DNA from: Puffinus mauretanicus
Taxonomy: Eukaryota; Chordata; Aves; Procellariiformes; Procellariidae
Length of the DNA stretch: 64,000 bases
Reading direction: 5' to 3'
Assembly (NCBI GenBank): GCA_023333565.1
Contig: JAJKFH010002311.1
Span: 1-64,000, forward strand
The translations under genes and the position numbers were made by a program. The notes beneath the pieces are model-generated. The model worked only from the letters and a program-made list of their open reading frames with translations. It was not told the DNA's origin and made no database searches. Shown in pieces: positions 24,401 through 39,400 of this stretch; within the stretch, counting starts at the first letter, position 1, and each line of letters starts with the position of its first letter.

Positions 24401-27400
24401 GCTGAAGTACAAATTAAGGGTGCACTAGAAACAACCTGATGCATGGGCTGTGTCAGGCAGCCAGGGTGCAGGGAGACAGGGGGTTGTTGGAACGCTGTGC
24501 TATGCACGGCAGTCTCAAGTTTCCACACCGCTGGGCCTTGTGCTTCCCACAACAAAGCAGAGATCGTACTACGGCAGAGAAGGGACTGGTAAGGTCTCAG
24601 CCACAGAGAACGGCTGCTGCGTGCAGCATCCTTTTCAGACCTTCAAACTCGGTTCCACAGCATGCAAATACATACAGAACTACGAATGGAGATACAACAG
24701 AACCTTTGTTTTCTGTATCTTATCTGACTGACATGGACTTCTCTATTAAATTACGTATCATCTCTCCAGCCACTTCAACATCACTAAGGATTTTCTGACA
24801 TTACATACACGGTTTATGTATGAGAAAAATACTACAAATACTGGCTTTTGTAGATTAAAAGAGTGGGTTGTCTATTTGAGAGACTATTGAAAACCAAGTT
24901 CACTTCTGTAGAACAATCAGCCATGCAAACTCTCAGCTCAGTAAAGTTTCAGATTTGCTTGCCAAAGCCCCCGAAAGACAGCAGACTTCATGTACATGCA
25001 TTCTCAGTAGCCTGCTATGTTTTATGCATGCAGGATAGCCTAAGTAGTTTGGCCTGTCTATGTATCTAAATACCTGATTCATTTGAATGAATGGGACACT
25101 GGCTTTTATACAATCAAGAAAACAAATTCAGCTAACAATGTTTTTTGTTGGTTTATAATCTGTTTCTAAATAAATCAAAGTAGAACTTACGAGCATGTAT
25201 AAACCTTCCTAATGCCTTTGTGCTTGATACGATTGTGACGACACAAACTATGGGATGAACTGAAAGATTTGTCACATTGTCGACACGGATGTTTCTTCAT
25301 TTGCTTTAAAGAAAGAACAACAATACATTAATTAAAAAAGCTCAGTAAAAGTAGTGTATGTGTCGAACCTTTTAATAATCGGGAAGAAACATCACTTACC
25401 AATGTCTGGTACTGTATCTTCAAGTACACACCACTCCTACAGCAACACTGCAGAAGTCAGAGGACCTGGACCTCTTTCAAAGCAGTGTGGCCAGCACGAG
25501 TTACACACACATCTATCACCAGTTGTAAACCGGTGTCACAGACTGTGGATGAAGTGAATTCCTTCCACCAAAGAAGCAAGGAAGACCAGTGGATTATTTC
25601 TGGATCAGTAAAGGCAGTACAGTGAGAGATTGGCTTTCGCTATAAAGTAACCTTTCCCTTCCCATCACCGGACTATGTCTGCCGTTGCTGACCGAGAGCT
25701 TACCAGTCACCTACACGGAGGGGTGACGAGCACATAACAAGGACCAAAGCAGAACGTCACAGACACTGACACACTACCAGAAAAGTGAAAAGGGCTCAGA
25801 AAAGTCATGAAGAAATGAGAGGTATGGTCCGATGCCAACCTGAGGGACATCTGTTTGGGGAATTCTGTGGGGTTTATATTACAGTTATATTGCAGCGGAA
25901 GGAGGAAGAAAAGAAAGGAAGCTGAAAAGGATGGAGTGGTCTCCATCTCTGTCATTCCAGCTGAACATGGCCACGGGAGTTCTAGTATCTGAAGAAATAA
26001 CATCTCCAAAACTACAGACTATACAAGCCCCAAGAACGAATGAATGACATGGACCTGTCCCTTAAATTCCATCAGTCCTAGAGCTCAGATCAAAGGGCAC
26101 GTCTTATCAACCTGAGTAGCTGCAGTAAGGAAATGGAAATATTCCCCATCAGATTTCCTGCTTCCTTTCACCTTCCTTCTAGGTAACTAGATTGCTCAAG
26201 CTCCCATCTGTAATTTTTGCTGTTTTGGCAGTAACAAGGAAATCGAAACAACATTTTGGAAATTAAATCCGAACACTGACCAAACAAATCTAATTGAAGA
26301 CCTTTCCAGATTACTTTTCCAGTTCACTTTTCAAAAATCCAGTCAGGGCCAGGATCCCACACTCATCATTCAGTATAATGATTCCTGCCAGAATCAAGGT
26401 ATCCTGGATCTGAAAAAGAAATGGATTTTATTGGAACCTCCCAAAAGAAATCTGGATCGTGCGGACCTAGATTTCAAGTGTTCCAGTCTGAGGGAGGGCT
26501 CATGCCTGCTAGTCAGGTACAAGTGAAGGAATGGACAGTTTCGTACCATCAGTCAAATATCTAGAAGGAAAAATCACGTTCCTTGGATTGCTTTTTCCTG
26601 CTCTAGCAATGGTCATAGTTTTCCTTCATAACATTCTCTTTCCTGCATTTGTTGGGAAATTGAAAAAAACAAATGATATAATTTTATTCTACTATTCCAA
26701 CTGAGGTCACTGAGCAAAAAAATTGGATCAACGCTTGAAATTGGACCCTTCTTGACTCTTCTGGAGAATCCACCCAAGATCTGCCCCTATGTTCCAAAGC
26801 ACTCAATAGCAAAGATTTGCTTCATAGAATAATGTAAGGGGTTTGGCTTACTTATTCTTACCTCCCAAGGAAGTGACAAATTCCTAAACAATGGAGATGC
26901 ACAATAATCCACATGGACATTTTAATATGACATGAGTCATTCTCTGGTGCCTGACATTAATCAATAATAATAATAATAATGATAATAATAATAATAATTA
27001 TAAAAGAATTCTTAATCCTAAATACTAACAAGCTCAAGCCATACAGAAATGCTTAAGGACCTGAAAAACATCCATCTTATTTGTGCTCCGAGTGCTGAAC
27101 TTTATGTTGATGTTCATACTCTCCCTAATGGCTACATTGCTCAGGAACAGCTACAGACAAGCAGTGGAGATCTGTAGAGGTGATGTCATTACTGAAAATT
27201 ATCATTTACTGCAAAGTTTGGAGTAAACGGTGGAAGGTTTGTAGAGAGGAAAAAGTGATGTCTGGAAGGGCTAAAGGACTAAAAGCTGTTACAGTGAGAT
27301 GAGAGACCTTTTGCTATCAAGACCAAAATCACATGGAGTGTGGGGGAAGGAAAGAAAAGCAGTTTTGAAAGGTTGTTCATGCAAATGTGAAGAAGCCCAT

Positions 27401-30400
27401 TAGGAAACATGATATGGTAATTTTATTGGGGCTAGTCAACATAATGCTGTAAGAGGTGCAGTATTGTTCAACCTAGACTTCCTTTTCATGTTTAAAGGCC
27501 AATTAAAATAAATCAACATATTTCGCTCTTAAATTGTTAAAGGTGAAAACCTGACAGTGTTTACACGCAGTGCATACTCATTAATGCTAATGCATTAATC
27601 AATACATTTTGCAGTACGGTTTTGCAGTATGCTTATGACTGCAATGCTGTGGGAAGAATTTATAAAATAAAATAAAATGTGAAGTCATATTAGGGCTTCT
27701 ATCAAGAAACAGCCCATCACCATGCTGTACAAACATCCAAGCTCAACCAAGGCAGCCCATGTATCTTTGCTGACGCCACTGCACAGCGTAGATGCGTCAA
27801 GCGCTTGGCAGCAGGAGGACTGTGCTCAGTAGGACCCAGTCCTCTCAGAGCACCAGGGGCACTACCTGGGGTAACCACCCGTGACACCACACTCGTTCTA
27901 AATTTGTTGGGAAGATTCCGGATAGAGACCCAAATAGGATTTTGGATGCATTAGTTTCTGCAGTGGCAGCCAAAACCAAACAAACTAAAAAATTATTTCT
28001 GTAATTAGGTGCAGCAGGACCTGTTGTACAGCACCTTGTCCTTACAAGAAAGAGGATGTTCAATTAGATGCACAGCAAGTCGGAATTGGTAAATTCCTGC
28101 TTAGAAAACATCTGTCCTTTCATAGAAACACACTTAGACAGAAGTCCTGGGAAGCTCAGCGTATGTCTACCCAGCTGAGTGCAGGCATACATGATCCAGT
28201 TCAAGCCAGGAGTTGTACAGACTTGTCAGAACCACCCTTTGTCTGGGCTAATATTTTTTTTAAAACAGCACTTTTAAGATCAGGCAGAGAGTCACACCAA
28301 AGTGGCTACAAATTTTCCTACCCTACAGCTGGCTTACCTTCAACCAGCTCAGGAAGAAGATACAGAAAATGTGAATCTGTCTATCTGTCTGTGTAGACAT
28401 TTCCCAATAAGGTCTGGAAACTCAAGAATCTGTCCAAAGAGGATATACATGGCAATACCTCTTCTATGAGTACCTCTGAATAATCCAGCCTGGGATCAGC
28501 TAAGAAGGGTTACAGCTCCAGACTTTCACTCTGATCCTGCAAAAGCAGCAATTAGAAGTTTGAAACTAATTATCTTCAAATACCTTACATGACAATGGAC
28601 TTCGTGAATAGCTCATGAATTGCTTAATTAAAGTTTTTATCAAACGTTCTGCATAGATCATTTTAGACCATTTAACCCACACCTATCATTCTTAAGAAAA
28701 ACAGAATATAAATTAATTGCATTATTTATTAGATCCACGTCACATGCTTGGTTATCTTATGCTCATTTCTAGTCTCTCTACAATAAAATGTATCCATAAA
28801 AGTTTAGTTTTTGAATATAGTAATTTTGAAAGCTAACGATTACTGAAAATTTCGAGGGGTCTCAAAGGAACGTAGGAACTGGTCTTTATCACCCTTTTCT
28901 GAAAGACATGGAGTTGTATCTCTTTTCATTTTAATATATATGCCTCCCATGTTATTCGAGGAACTGCTTGAAGAGGGATAAAAAATGGCACATAAATATA
29001 AGCAATGAAACAGGCCTTTAGGCCAGTATTTGAGTGCAACAATTATATAATATTTCATAATAAGGGCTGTTCTTGAGGTAACATTGCACATTCTTATTAA
29101 ACATCAGCGATAGAAAGATACATATTTGAAGCTAGTATTTAGAAGCATTATCGATATGTTACTAACCTTATTTTACATGCCTTCTGCCACTTTGCTGTAG
29201 ATGTGATCAGACGGGATATCATTCTCTAGTGCACTCTGAAGTGACAGTTTCATAGGGAGGTTGTGTTGTTTTGTTTTTAAGAATTGCATCAATGTAAAAT
29301 GCATTTGGTCTTAAACTGATTTCTGGTTGCTGTAAAAGCACCCATGAGTTAATATTTGGACTAACAGGCAAAACAGAGTGGACCAACAGTTTATATGCTG
29401 CTGAAGAGACTGATTTTGACATAAAATTAAACTATGACTGTATGAGTGTTACAGGATCAGAAACAAGCATCCAGTGCATAGGCATGCCGCAGGGACTGGA
29501 ATACATTTCATGGAGTTTCTTTATAGACACTTCCTAGCAGAAGTGTCAGCATATACCGGCTTGAAACTGAAGCAATTAACAGTTCCTCAGTGACTTCAAT
29601 GGACAGAAATGCAAAAATGGTCTTTTAAAGCATCTGGAGAAATCAGATGGAGACCACATGGTCTCAGCTGTTTGTCTACTTTTCAGGCCCTCAGGCTGTA
29701 AAAGGAGAACGAGGTAAAAGAAAATGTAGTTCTGTGAATCATAATCCTTTGGGTTCATGTGTTTCGTTCCAAGGGGGACTGGCAGTGTAGCTACAGGACT
29801 CTACAGCAGGAAGGCTGAAAGAATGGAGTGGGAGTTACTGAAGGCAAGGAGAAACATGGAAATGGTCTCCCGTCAGTCAGGCTTGGGTGCTATTTGCTTG
29901 AAGTTGTCATAAGAAAATTACAGATGACACTCAGTAGTCCGGCATTTTCAGCTTTTCCATAAAATGTTTATAAACAGAGTAAAATAATTTGCACAACAGT
30001 TTTGGAGATACGCACTGTAATTTGAAGGGACACGGAAACCTCTGGAAATGTGCTATCATTTATTATAGCATATTAGCATCCTGGAGACTATGGATTTTCA
30101 CTAAGGATGATTCTTCTCACTTAGACAAGATAAGTCTGTCACCCCTTCCAGTTCTGCTCCTACATTAGCACAGTGCATTAGTTCGATTCCCTGCTTCCCA
30201 GCCGAGGAGAGAATCAGGCCAGTTTCACGAGCACACAGCGAAGGACAGGACCGGATAGCAGACAACTGCTGTGTGTCAGCATCGGGCTGGAGCTGGCTAC
30301 GGCCTGTCTCAAACGCAGCGAAGAAGGATCCATCCGAGGATCCGTTTCATTATCGCCTACCTGCCGGTCGTCTTAATTTCATTTAATTGGAAAAGCTATG

Positions 30401-33400
30401 GGATGCAGCAAGGACATCAAGTTGTCTTTCTGCTGACTTCAGAATACAGCATTCCCATATTTCACTTTCAATCCATTTCAAGTAAGCTATCTGAAATCCA
30501 GCTCCTTTAAATTCAAAATTCAACTTGTTCAACTCAGCTGACTTGTTGCCTGAACCTACAAGGGTAAGATTAGAGCAATGGCTCGACTTTAGAGTGAGTC
30601 TACCTTTAAAATGAAATGCTGTTTGGCACTCATTGGACCAATAAAACAAGACTCCATTCCCTGAGTCTAACAGTTAATGAATTTTCAAGAGAGAGAGGGA
30701 ACTGAGAACGCACAAAGGAAGAAATGAGAACCTGGATCAGATTACATGACTTGGACAAAATACTGGAACACCTTTCACTCTTTCCATCTTGAAGAAATTT
30801 TGGTACTGGGTGAACAAGCCTACAATTAAGTAAGAGCGTGTGGATTTTCTCAGTAGAGCTATATAGAAAATGACAAAAACTAAGCAGCCAAAGAGAGAAA
30901 GATGAAATACATATAAGAACAGAGAAGAATAATGATGGAACTTACAGGAATTATTTGCAAAAACACAACTCAATTTGGAAAAAAATGACTTCATATTTCA
31001 GGTTTCATTCACTTTTTTTATAATTGAATATTATTCATTTACCTTTCCATGTTCTTTCCTCATGTGAGAGATGTAAACGTCTCTCTGAGTGAAGAGCCTA
31101 TCACACTCCCAACACGTCCAGCCAGGATTAGCGACTTTTTTAGGCTCTGCTTTCTTTATGGGAGAAGGAGATTTCTTCTCCAACTTTTCTGTTCCGTTGA
31201 CAGATTTTGTGTCCTCTTTGTTGTGACCGGCTGAGTTCTGAGTTGTGGGTTTAGTACTGAGAGGCAGATTTATCCCCAGGTTTGGTGGCCCCTCAACACT
31301 TTTCAAAGTTCCATGCATAGACTACAATAAAAGAGAAAAAAAAAAGTACAAAACTATCACAGACATATACAGTTGTATGGACAAAATGCAAAGTCCCTCT
31401 GAAACAAAAGTCTTCATTTACTTCTTTGCCATACTATTATCAGATCATATTCTCAACTTAAAGAAACGTGATTAAGGCCCAGGATAAAGAGAAACTAGCC
31501 AACACCACTAACAGACATCATCCATAGCTACAGAAAAGTTTTCTTCAGTGGCTAGATTTTTTCACAAAAGAGAAAGAGACTTTGTAGGTTAGGTTTAAAT
31601 TGCTGTTTAATAGGGAGGAAAAAAGGGCTCGAGAAGTACTTTATGTTAAGTTTAATTTCTCGTTTTACTTACCTAACGTATTAGTTGAGCATCCCCATTT
31701 CAAACTACGTGACTAGAGATTTCCAAGAAGGAAAGGTTTTTACTGACAAATTTTAACTTGGCACGTTGGTAAGTAAGACAAGAAAAGACAACTCTGGAAA
31801 GATCAGGCAACAATATCGTTTAGGATATATTAATATTTTATGTTGTGGCTGAGTTAAGCCCTGTCTTACTCCATGCTCAGGTTATGAGCACCCTAACTTG
31901 GGGCTCCATTGCTAACAGTCCTTAGAAGCAAAGGTGCGGAGGGCTGACGGGGTCCCCAAGACCAGGGGACAGCTAAGAGGTGTCTAACAAGCTGTTCTCA
32001 AGCAGCCTGCAGCTCTTAGGTAGTGACCCTGCCTCACTGATTGATTTCTAAACTTTAAGTGAACAACCAGTAAGAAGGGAAGAGCTCTTCCACCTCCTCC
32101 TTCCCCAGTTTCTGGAGCCAGTGTCACATGCTGGCTAAGCCTACCAAAGAGATGACTAGCTCAGGAAGACCTGGGCTGCAGCTGGGTGTCCGAGTTTCAC
32201 GTATGAACATGGACACAACAGGAATGAGTCAACAGGGTTCTGGGCCAACAAAGATGACTGCAGCCCAGACTTAACGAACTGTTGAACGTGGATCCACTAC
32301 CAAGGTCTCTCTCACATCTAGAGATTTGCCCTTTACAATGACAGTGTTCTAATCACCTCATCTACTGACCTTTATTAGAACTCTCCTGGATGATGTGTCT
32401 AGCCATCCCAAACATAATTATTTTTCCTACAGGTAATCTCAGAAACAAAAAAACTTTCAATACATTCTTGATTCTGAGAATATAAGAATACAAATCTGAT
32501 ACTCCACTATAATACTTCAGTATGAAGTTCTTTTGTAAATCCTGTGGCTTTTGGGTCTACCTGCTGGCTCTACAGCAAATATCAACCTGATTGTAGAACA
32601 TGTTCTTCCATTTACAACTTTTAAAAGAAAAGCCAGTAATTTAAAACCCTAAAATGTTATTAAAAAGCAAAGCACACAGGACCAACTGACTGGCTCTAAG
32701 AACAAACTGAAGTTGTGTAGTAAAGGAAGAGGTTGCCTTTAGTATCCCATTGCACCAGGACAAGAAGAAAGAAGCACGGGGTAGGGGGGAAGGAGTCTCC
32801 TATACTTTCGGCCACTGAAAATTGACCTGGAGATTCCATCCCAGCTTAACTTGCCAGCATGTAAAATGTTAGTGCTCAACTTTCTAAATGTCTTTTAAAC
32901 ACAATGCTTGAAATTTAATTTCTTATTTGAAAATAAACAAAAAGCATTAAAGCATAACATGGAGTCACAGGGATCACAGCACATACCACCAGCAGAACTG
33001 GCAGTGTTACACCTCCAGTCCAGACCTCCACCGCCTGTTGTCACTGGCTGTTAGAAATTTTCTTGTAGCTAGCTGTTACAGGAAAATGAGACATACATTT
33101 TGCCAACAGGAAACAGTCACACCTGCAGGAATTATTCTAGGTTATTTTTTGTAGCTTTAAATAACCTCCTTGTGAGCTTCTTTCTATCCCTTTCTGTTCT
33201 ATTTTCATGCAGGTCTTCTCTGCCTTGATGGTTTATGTCTAGCCATACCAAACAATTACTTTTTGTGCAGCTGGGCTGAGCTCTGCCCTTGTCTGGCACT
33301 CGTCCTCTCCCCGAGTCCTTTTCTGATTTTATCTATACCCTGTTACTGGTTTTTTCATTCCCCCTTAACTGAAGGCCAATTTATACTCTTCTGCTGCTGT

Positions 33401-36400
33401 CCCTACTACTATACACACATCCTAAATGTAAAAGCACTAGCAATTATGAATAAAAGCAGTAATACTTTACTGCACATGTATGTTCTAATTCTCAAAAATG
33501 CCTGAATCCTTTATAGTGAAACATGCTACAAAAACACTGGTTGAAAGTACAAATACTGGCATGGAACACTAAAGCCAAAAGAGTTAAATGGTGCCCAAAT
33601 CGTAAGTAACTGAGAATGACTTTATAACGAGAGATGCTGAGCAACCCTAATTTATGTAAGAATAGCTTCTGGCCCTAACTACAGTCAGATCATGCTCCTA
33701 AAACAGTTCTTTTCAGGTCTTAAAGAAGTAGTTACGTACAGATATAACAATACTTTTCCAATAATATCTGAGTCAAGAAAAACTAATTACATAAACTAGA
33801 TATAGACTGCAATATATGGAATTTGCCTATTTAGCTTAAAAACGAAGCAATACAAGTAGATCAAAGGATAATAGGACTTTGCATTGCTGCACGAGAGGAC
33901 CATTTAAGATATCCGGCATAAATGTAAGATGATTCTTACAGTAAACATGAACTAGTTCAGCAACAAAGAAAATATCCAGTCCTCCTATTTCTGAATGTCT
34001 TGGGTCAGCCCTTCCCTATCTCTTCCTCAAGTTTAAGATTGGCTTTAAGACCAACTGTTTTTTCAAGACTTGTGATCTTGTTTTCAACACAACTCCAGAG
34101 ATTTCTGAGGTTACAAGTGCCATACTTGAGACTGGAATGCAAAATGCTGGTTTTAGCAGACAAGAAAGATGTCTGTTTTTCCACTATTCTGTACACAAAT
34201 TTTACGAAGTCTTATGTGTCACTGCAAGAGAAACCCACTGAATTAAGTGCTACCATTCTGGACTGCAATACTTTGCAATGGTGTAAATAAGTTCAACTGT
34301 TACCAGGCACCAGATCATGTTAATGAGGCATAAGAAATTTCAGCACTGCTAACGGATTTGGTATATATAAAACAAGGTAACGCAGCATATTTAAAATACA
34401 CAGCTAACAAATTACAGTCAGGGGACTGCTGATTCTTAACAACATGATTTGCAAGGATGACAGTGAATCTTCTTCAGTTGTAAGGGTATGTATGAGAAAA
34501 TCAACTTCAAGTTTTTTTCAAAGCATGTATGTGTTCATGTTCGTATATAAACACACACACAAATAACCTCTGTATCTATTCAGGAAACATACTGGTTCCT
34601 ACCGGTTCTGAACATCAAAGGTTTGATTTTACAATGTACTCAGCATTCTCAACTCCTAACAATTGGAATAATACTTAGAATACTGTAAACAAGGCTCAAT
34701 ACTTACTAGGACTGGATTAACTTACTTCACTATACCCATTATTATTTTGATGAAATGACCTATTGAATGCAATGCACCGAGATATTCCTAGCATACCAAA
34801 ATCAACATTAATATAGAAAAACTGAGTTAGTGATTACATCACAGATACACCGAAGATGATACAAAATACAACATTTTAACATTTGAGAACATTATTCAGA
34901 GATTACTCTTTTGGAATTACCAACATCTCTCTCCTTCAGCATTCTTCTTGTTATTCTGTGCCTTTTTACAGTATTTTCTCATAGCATATATTGCATGACA
35001 AATGGTATCTACGAACGAAACAAGAGAAGATGCCTACACACCTTGATATGATCCATCATAAGCTGTTTCTGTGCATATAGAAGAGAACAGTCTGGACACT
35101 TGAAAACAGACACCTTCTGGTTTTCAATGTGCTGATCAAAGTGGCGATAGAGCAAAGGTTGTAGAGTAAACACAGTGTCACACATAGAGCATTTATATAT
35201 TATTCTAAAAACAGAAGTACAATAAACAATGTCAGTCATGTTGATGATCTATTTGCAAAAATCATGTTAACTTTTTTTCTCAGCAGAGATAAGATCTGAC
35301 ATGTTTAAGCAATCATTTCACACTGCCCAAAAAAAGTTAAAATTAAACTAATTCAAAACATCCTCCAATTTCAAAATATAGGAGCAGCAGAAAAATAGAA
35401 AAAAAAAATATCATTAAAAAGTGCAAACAAGAAGCCAGAAAACAACAGCATATGCCAGTTAGTTACATATATAACACCAACATCTGCTTAGGATACTCTG
35501 AAAGTTAAATGACTTCAGTTTCTGAACTCATATTACAACTGAAGGACAACATGCCTGTTTCAGGTTGTAAAGGCAGTATGTTTCAAGGGAGTGACTGGTT
35601 CAATCATAATTGGTAATACACTTCAAGATAAATTTATTTTTGGCAATGTATATGGCTTTGAACCTCCTGAATGCCAAGCCTAGACTCTGTTAATGCTCTG
35701 AAGCTGAAACTTCACAGGATGGTATTTCCCTGTTTTGCAATTACATGCCTTTAAGAATCTGTCTATCGAAATAATGTAGAGGCACCACCAAAACCACAAC
35801 TTCCTCCCTCAAAGCATATGCGACACTTGAAATTAGCTACCTAAATCTCCCATTCTGACAGGCAATATTCTAATCAAAATTGTTACAAAAGCTATCTATG
35901 TTTTAGTAGCTGTGTAACTGGAGAAGCAATGCATCTATTAATATAATTCCAAAAGTGCTTTAAGAAATAGATATACTCATTAACAAAGAACTAGGTAAGT
36001 ACTGGACACTACAAGCATAGTCCCTGAAAATGAATATGATAGCCAAAATTCTGTATCACAAAATCTAAGAAAGCTATTAAACAATCTGAAAATAGTTGTA
36101 TTTTTAGCAGATGCTTGTCAAGTGTCTGTCCAACAGACAAAAAACATACGGAAACAAGAAACATAATCCGCTGATCTAAATGCTGCAACAACTACTACAT
36201 GACAATAGTTTGAAGCTTGTTTCATTTTGATGATGATTTTATAATGAAAAGTATAGTTTAAATTATTTACTTGAGACCTTGCTTGTTGTTTTTGCTTATC
36301 TGCATGTTTGATTTTATTAAGAATGATTTCCCTGGCAACTAAAGGTGAGTAACAAGATTAGCCATTCAAACTGCAACCCTGTAATGTATCTGCTTATAAA

Positions 36401-39400
36401 TAGTAAATAATTCTATTCTTTCAGAAACACTGCACTTTTTTTTAACTTGGAAAATGAATGAAAGGAAATGACACATGACAGAAAAGTAACTCTCTATGAT
36501 GAGAGAGAAATCTAATCCAATAGCCATCAGTAGTGGTAGTACTTCAAAAAAAGTTCTGCTAAAATAAAAGAAACCCAGCAAGAGGTGCTCAGTACAATGA
36601 GCACAGGCGCTTCCTCTGCGAAAGCGGTCTTCCTAATCCCATCAATCAGAGGTTGATCTCTGTCCTAAAGAATGACTTTTCATTAAAAAAAAAAACCCAA
36701 ATACTGCTTGCTAGAATGCTGAATTTTCTCATTATCCACATAAATGTTCCGAGCCCTTTCTATATCCCTTTAAGCAATTATCAATAATACATTGTTCAAG
36801 AGCTCTAAAGACCACTCCGCACTGTGTTTTGAGATGACACGAACAGGGACATTGCTTCAACGTCCAAGCCATTCAGTGAGTCAAAATATTTGAAATAATG
36901 AAAAACAGTACACTTAGTCATATTAACTGTGAAAAATACTATTTTTTGTGGTATATCAAGTGGTCCCAGTTTCTTACACATGCTAAGACAAATTTATTTA
37001 TTCACACAGCATCCTCTGACGACCTACATACTATCGTCCTGCTGTCTGTCGTGAACCCTCTGCGTGGGACGACATACTCTGCACAGGCGCAGCAGAACAT
37101 ACACCTGCTAGCTTCACCTAGCGAGCACGGAGTACGTAGAGAGGGGAGCCCCCTCCCCATCCTCTGACCCCCCACATTACTGTCCATAAAAGCTTCTTAA
37201 ACATTATTCAAAACAAGTATTTTAGTTTGTCGCATTGTTACTGATCTATACCCCTTCAGAATCCTAACTTCTTGGGTAAGTCCCGTATGAAAGGTGTAAA
37301 AGAGCTTGCCAGAAATAGGGGAATGCTTCTTGATAATAATTGCTAAGAAAGAAACCCCAGGTTCCTAAAATGCAGTTTCGCCTCATGTACCTCACATCAA
37401 TATAAACCCACGTATCTTACTAATAGTTTTAACTGAGATCATAAGAGACAACTTCTGGGGAAAAAAGTCAAGGGATCACCACCCCAGCGGGTCAGCTGAA
37501 TTGAGCACAGACCGAAACAGAGAGAAGGTGAGCCTCCTCCAGGCACAGTGCCATGACAGGCACACTCCGAGGGATTCACTGTTTAAGCTCTAAGGGTAGA
37601 AAGAGCCAAAAGATTCACTATGCCAGGGATCATTTCCCTTGGCCACAGCACACAGAGCTACTGAGCACCTAAGCACGCTCCACCGTCTGGGTCCCATCTC
37701 AGCAGAGCAGCTAGAGATAATTTAAAGCAGTGATTTTACTGTCAGCCCTCTTCACTCCATCCAAGAAAAAAATCAGTTTCCTCAGAAAAGGACTTGCTGC
37801 AGTTCTGTAGTCAATCTGCTTGTAATGTCACAAGCTAGAGAGCTGGAACTAACCACACACATTCCCTAATCCTGGGGCACCAGATAGTTTTCTTCTGTCC
37901 CTTACGTCCTGTCTCTTACAAAACTGTCTTACATCTCCATCAGCAACTTTGTCCAAAAGTCAGGAAGCGTCAAGCCTGATTACTAACTAAGCAGGCAAAC
38001 AAGCCGAGGCACAAGACTATCACAGCCTTGTCCCTGGCAGGGTGATTTTCACCCTTCTGGTTCATTGCTCACATACCACTGCTAACATCCAGAATCCCAG
38101 CATTTTGGTGCCTGTTGCCAAGTAGCCGATCCCATGGCTAAGTGCTAAAGAGACACGAGTAAAGTTACATTGTTCCAGTTAGCAAGATGTAAGTAAAGAC
38201 TGGCAGAATTAAAAAGAATTCTCTGATTATTTCATGATGCATATTTCTATTAGAACCATATGTTGCAAATAAAACTAGACAGAAGAAATTAGAAAACCTG
38301 CTTAATCATCTGTGGTAAAACTAGACAGTGATCTCACCTGGAATGATTTCAAGTCTGTAGTATATAAATTTATCATCGCAGGGTTATATAATTTAATCAA
38401 ATAAACTACGATCTACTATATGCTTCAGATTGTTATTGCATATAAAGTAAGGAACAGAAGACTACAGAATCGCTGAGGTTGAAAGGGAGCTCTTGAGGTC
38501 ATTTAGTCCAACTGCTGTTCAAGCAGGGTCAGCGATAGCAGGCTGCCCAGGACCACGTCCAGTTGGGTTTTGAATGTCTCCACAGACTGAGGCTCCACAG
38601 CCTCTGGGCAACCTGTTCCAGTGCTTGACCACCCTCACAGTAAAAAAGTGACTTCTTGTGTTCAGGTGGAAATTCCTGCGTTTCAGTTTGTGCCCATTGC
38701 CTCTTGTCCTGTCTCTGGGCACCACGGAGAAGGGTCTGGCTCCCTCTTCTTCGTGCCTTCCCGTATGGTATTTATACACACCGATAAGGTTCTCCTGAGC
38801 CTTCTCCTCTCCAGGCTGAACAGTCCCAACTCCCTCAGCCCCTCCTCACATGAGAGATGCTCCAGTCCCTTCTTCATCTCAATGCCCCGTTGCTGGACTT
38901 GCTCCAGTACGTCCACGTCTCTCGCACTGGGGACCCAGCTCTGGGTGCAGTACTGCAGCCCTGCCCCAGCAGCACCGAGCAGAGGGGAAGGATCACCTCC
39001 CTCGACCTGCTGGCGATGCTCTTCCCAAGCCCTTAATGACCACGTGCCTGGGTAACGCAGCGCTCGCGAGCACTGACAGGAGAAAGGGAATCTGCTACAA
39101 GAAAATCTGGCACCTTTCTGAATTTATCACATACAAAAATTATATCTCTCTAAAACCACTAATTGCTGAATATATATATTTTCTATGTAAGCTAAAAGAC
39201 TCTACCCTGTTTTCACAGAGGCACAAGAACTATCTGGTAGAGACCCAAATTTCAGACAGGTCTCGAGAAAAGACTGTAGTTGGTTAAATTCATACCAACG
39301 TATCTAATACTATGAGCTGTCACTATACCCACTTCCAGTATTTAAAAAGCATGATTTTCAATCCTATAACACATGCAACTGAGTATGCTGGTTTGTTTTA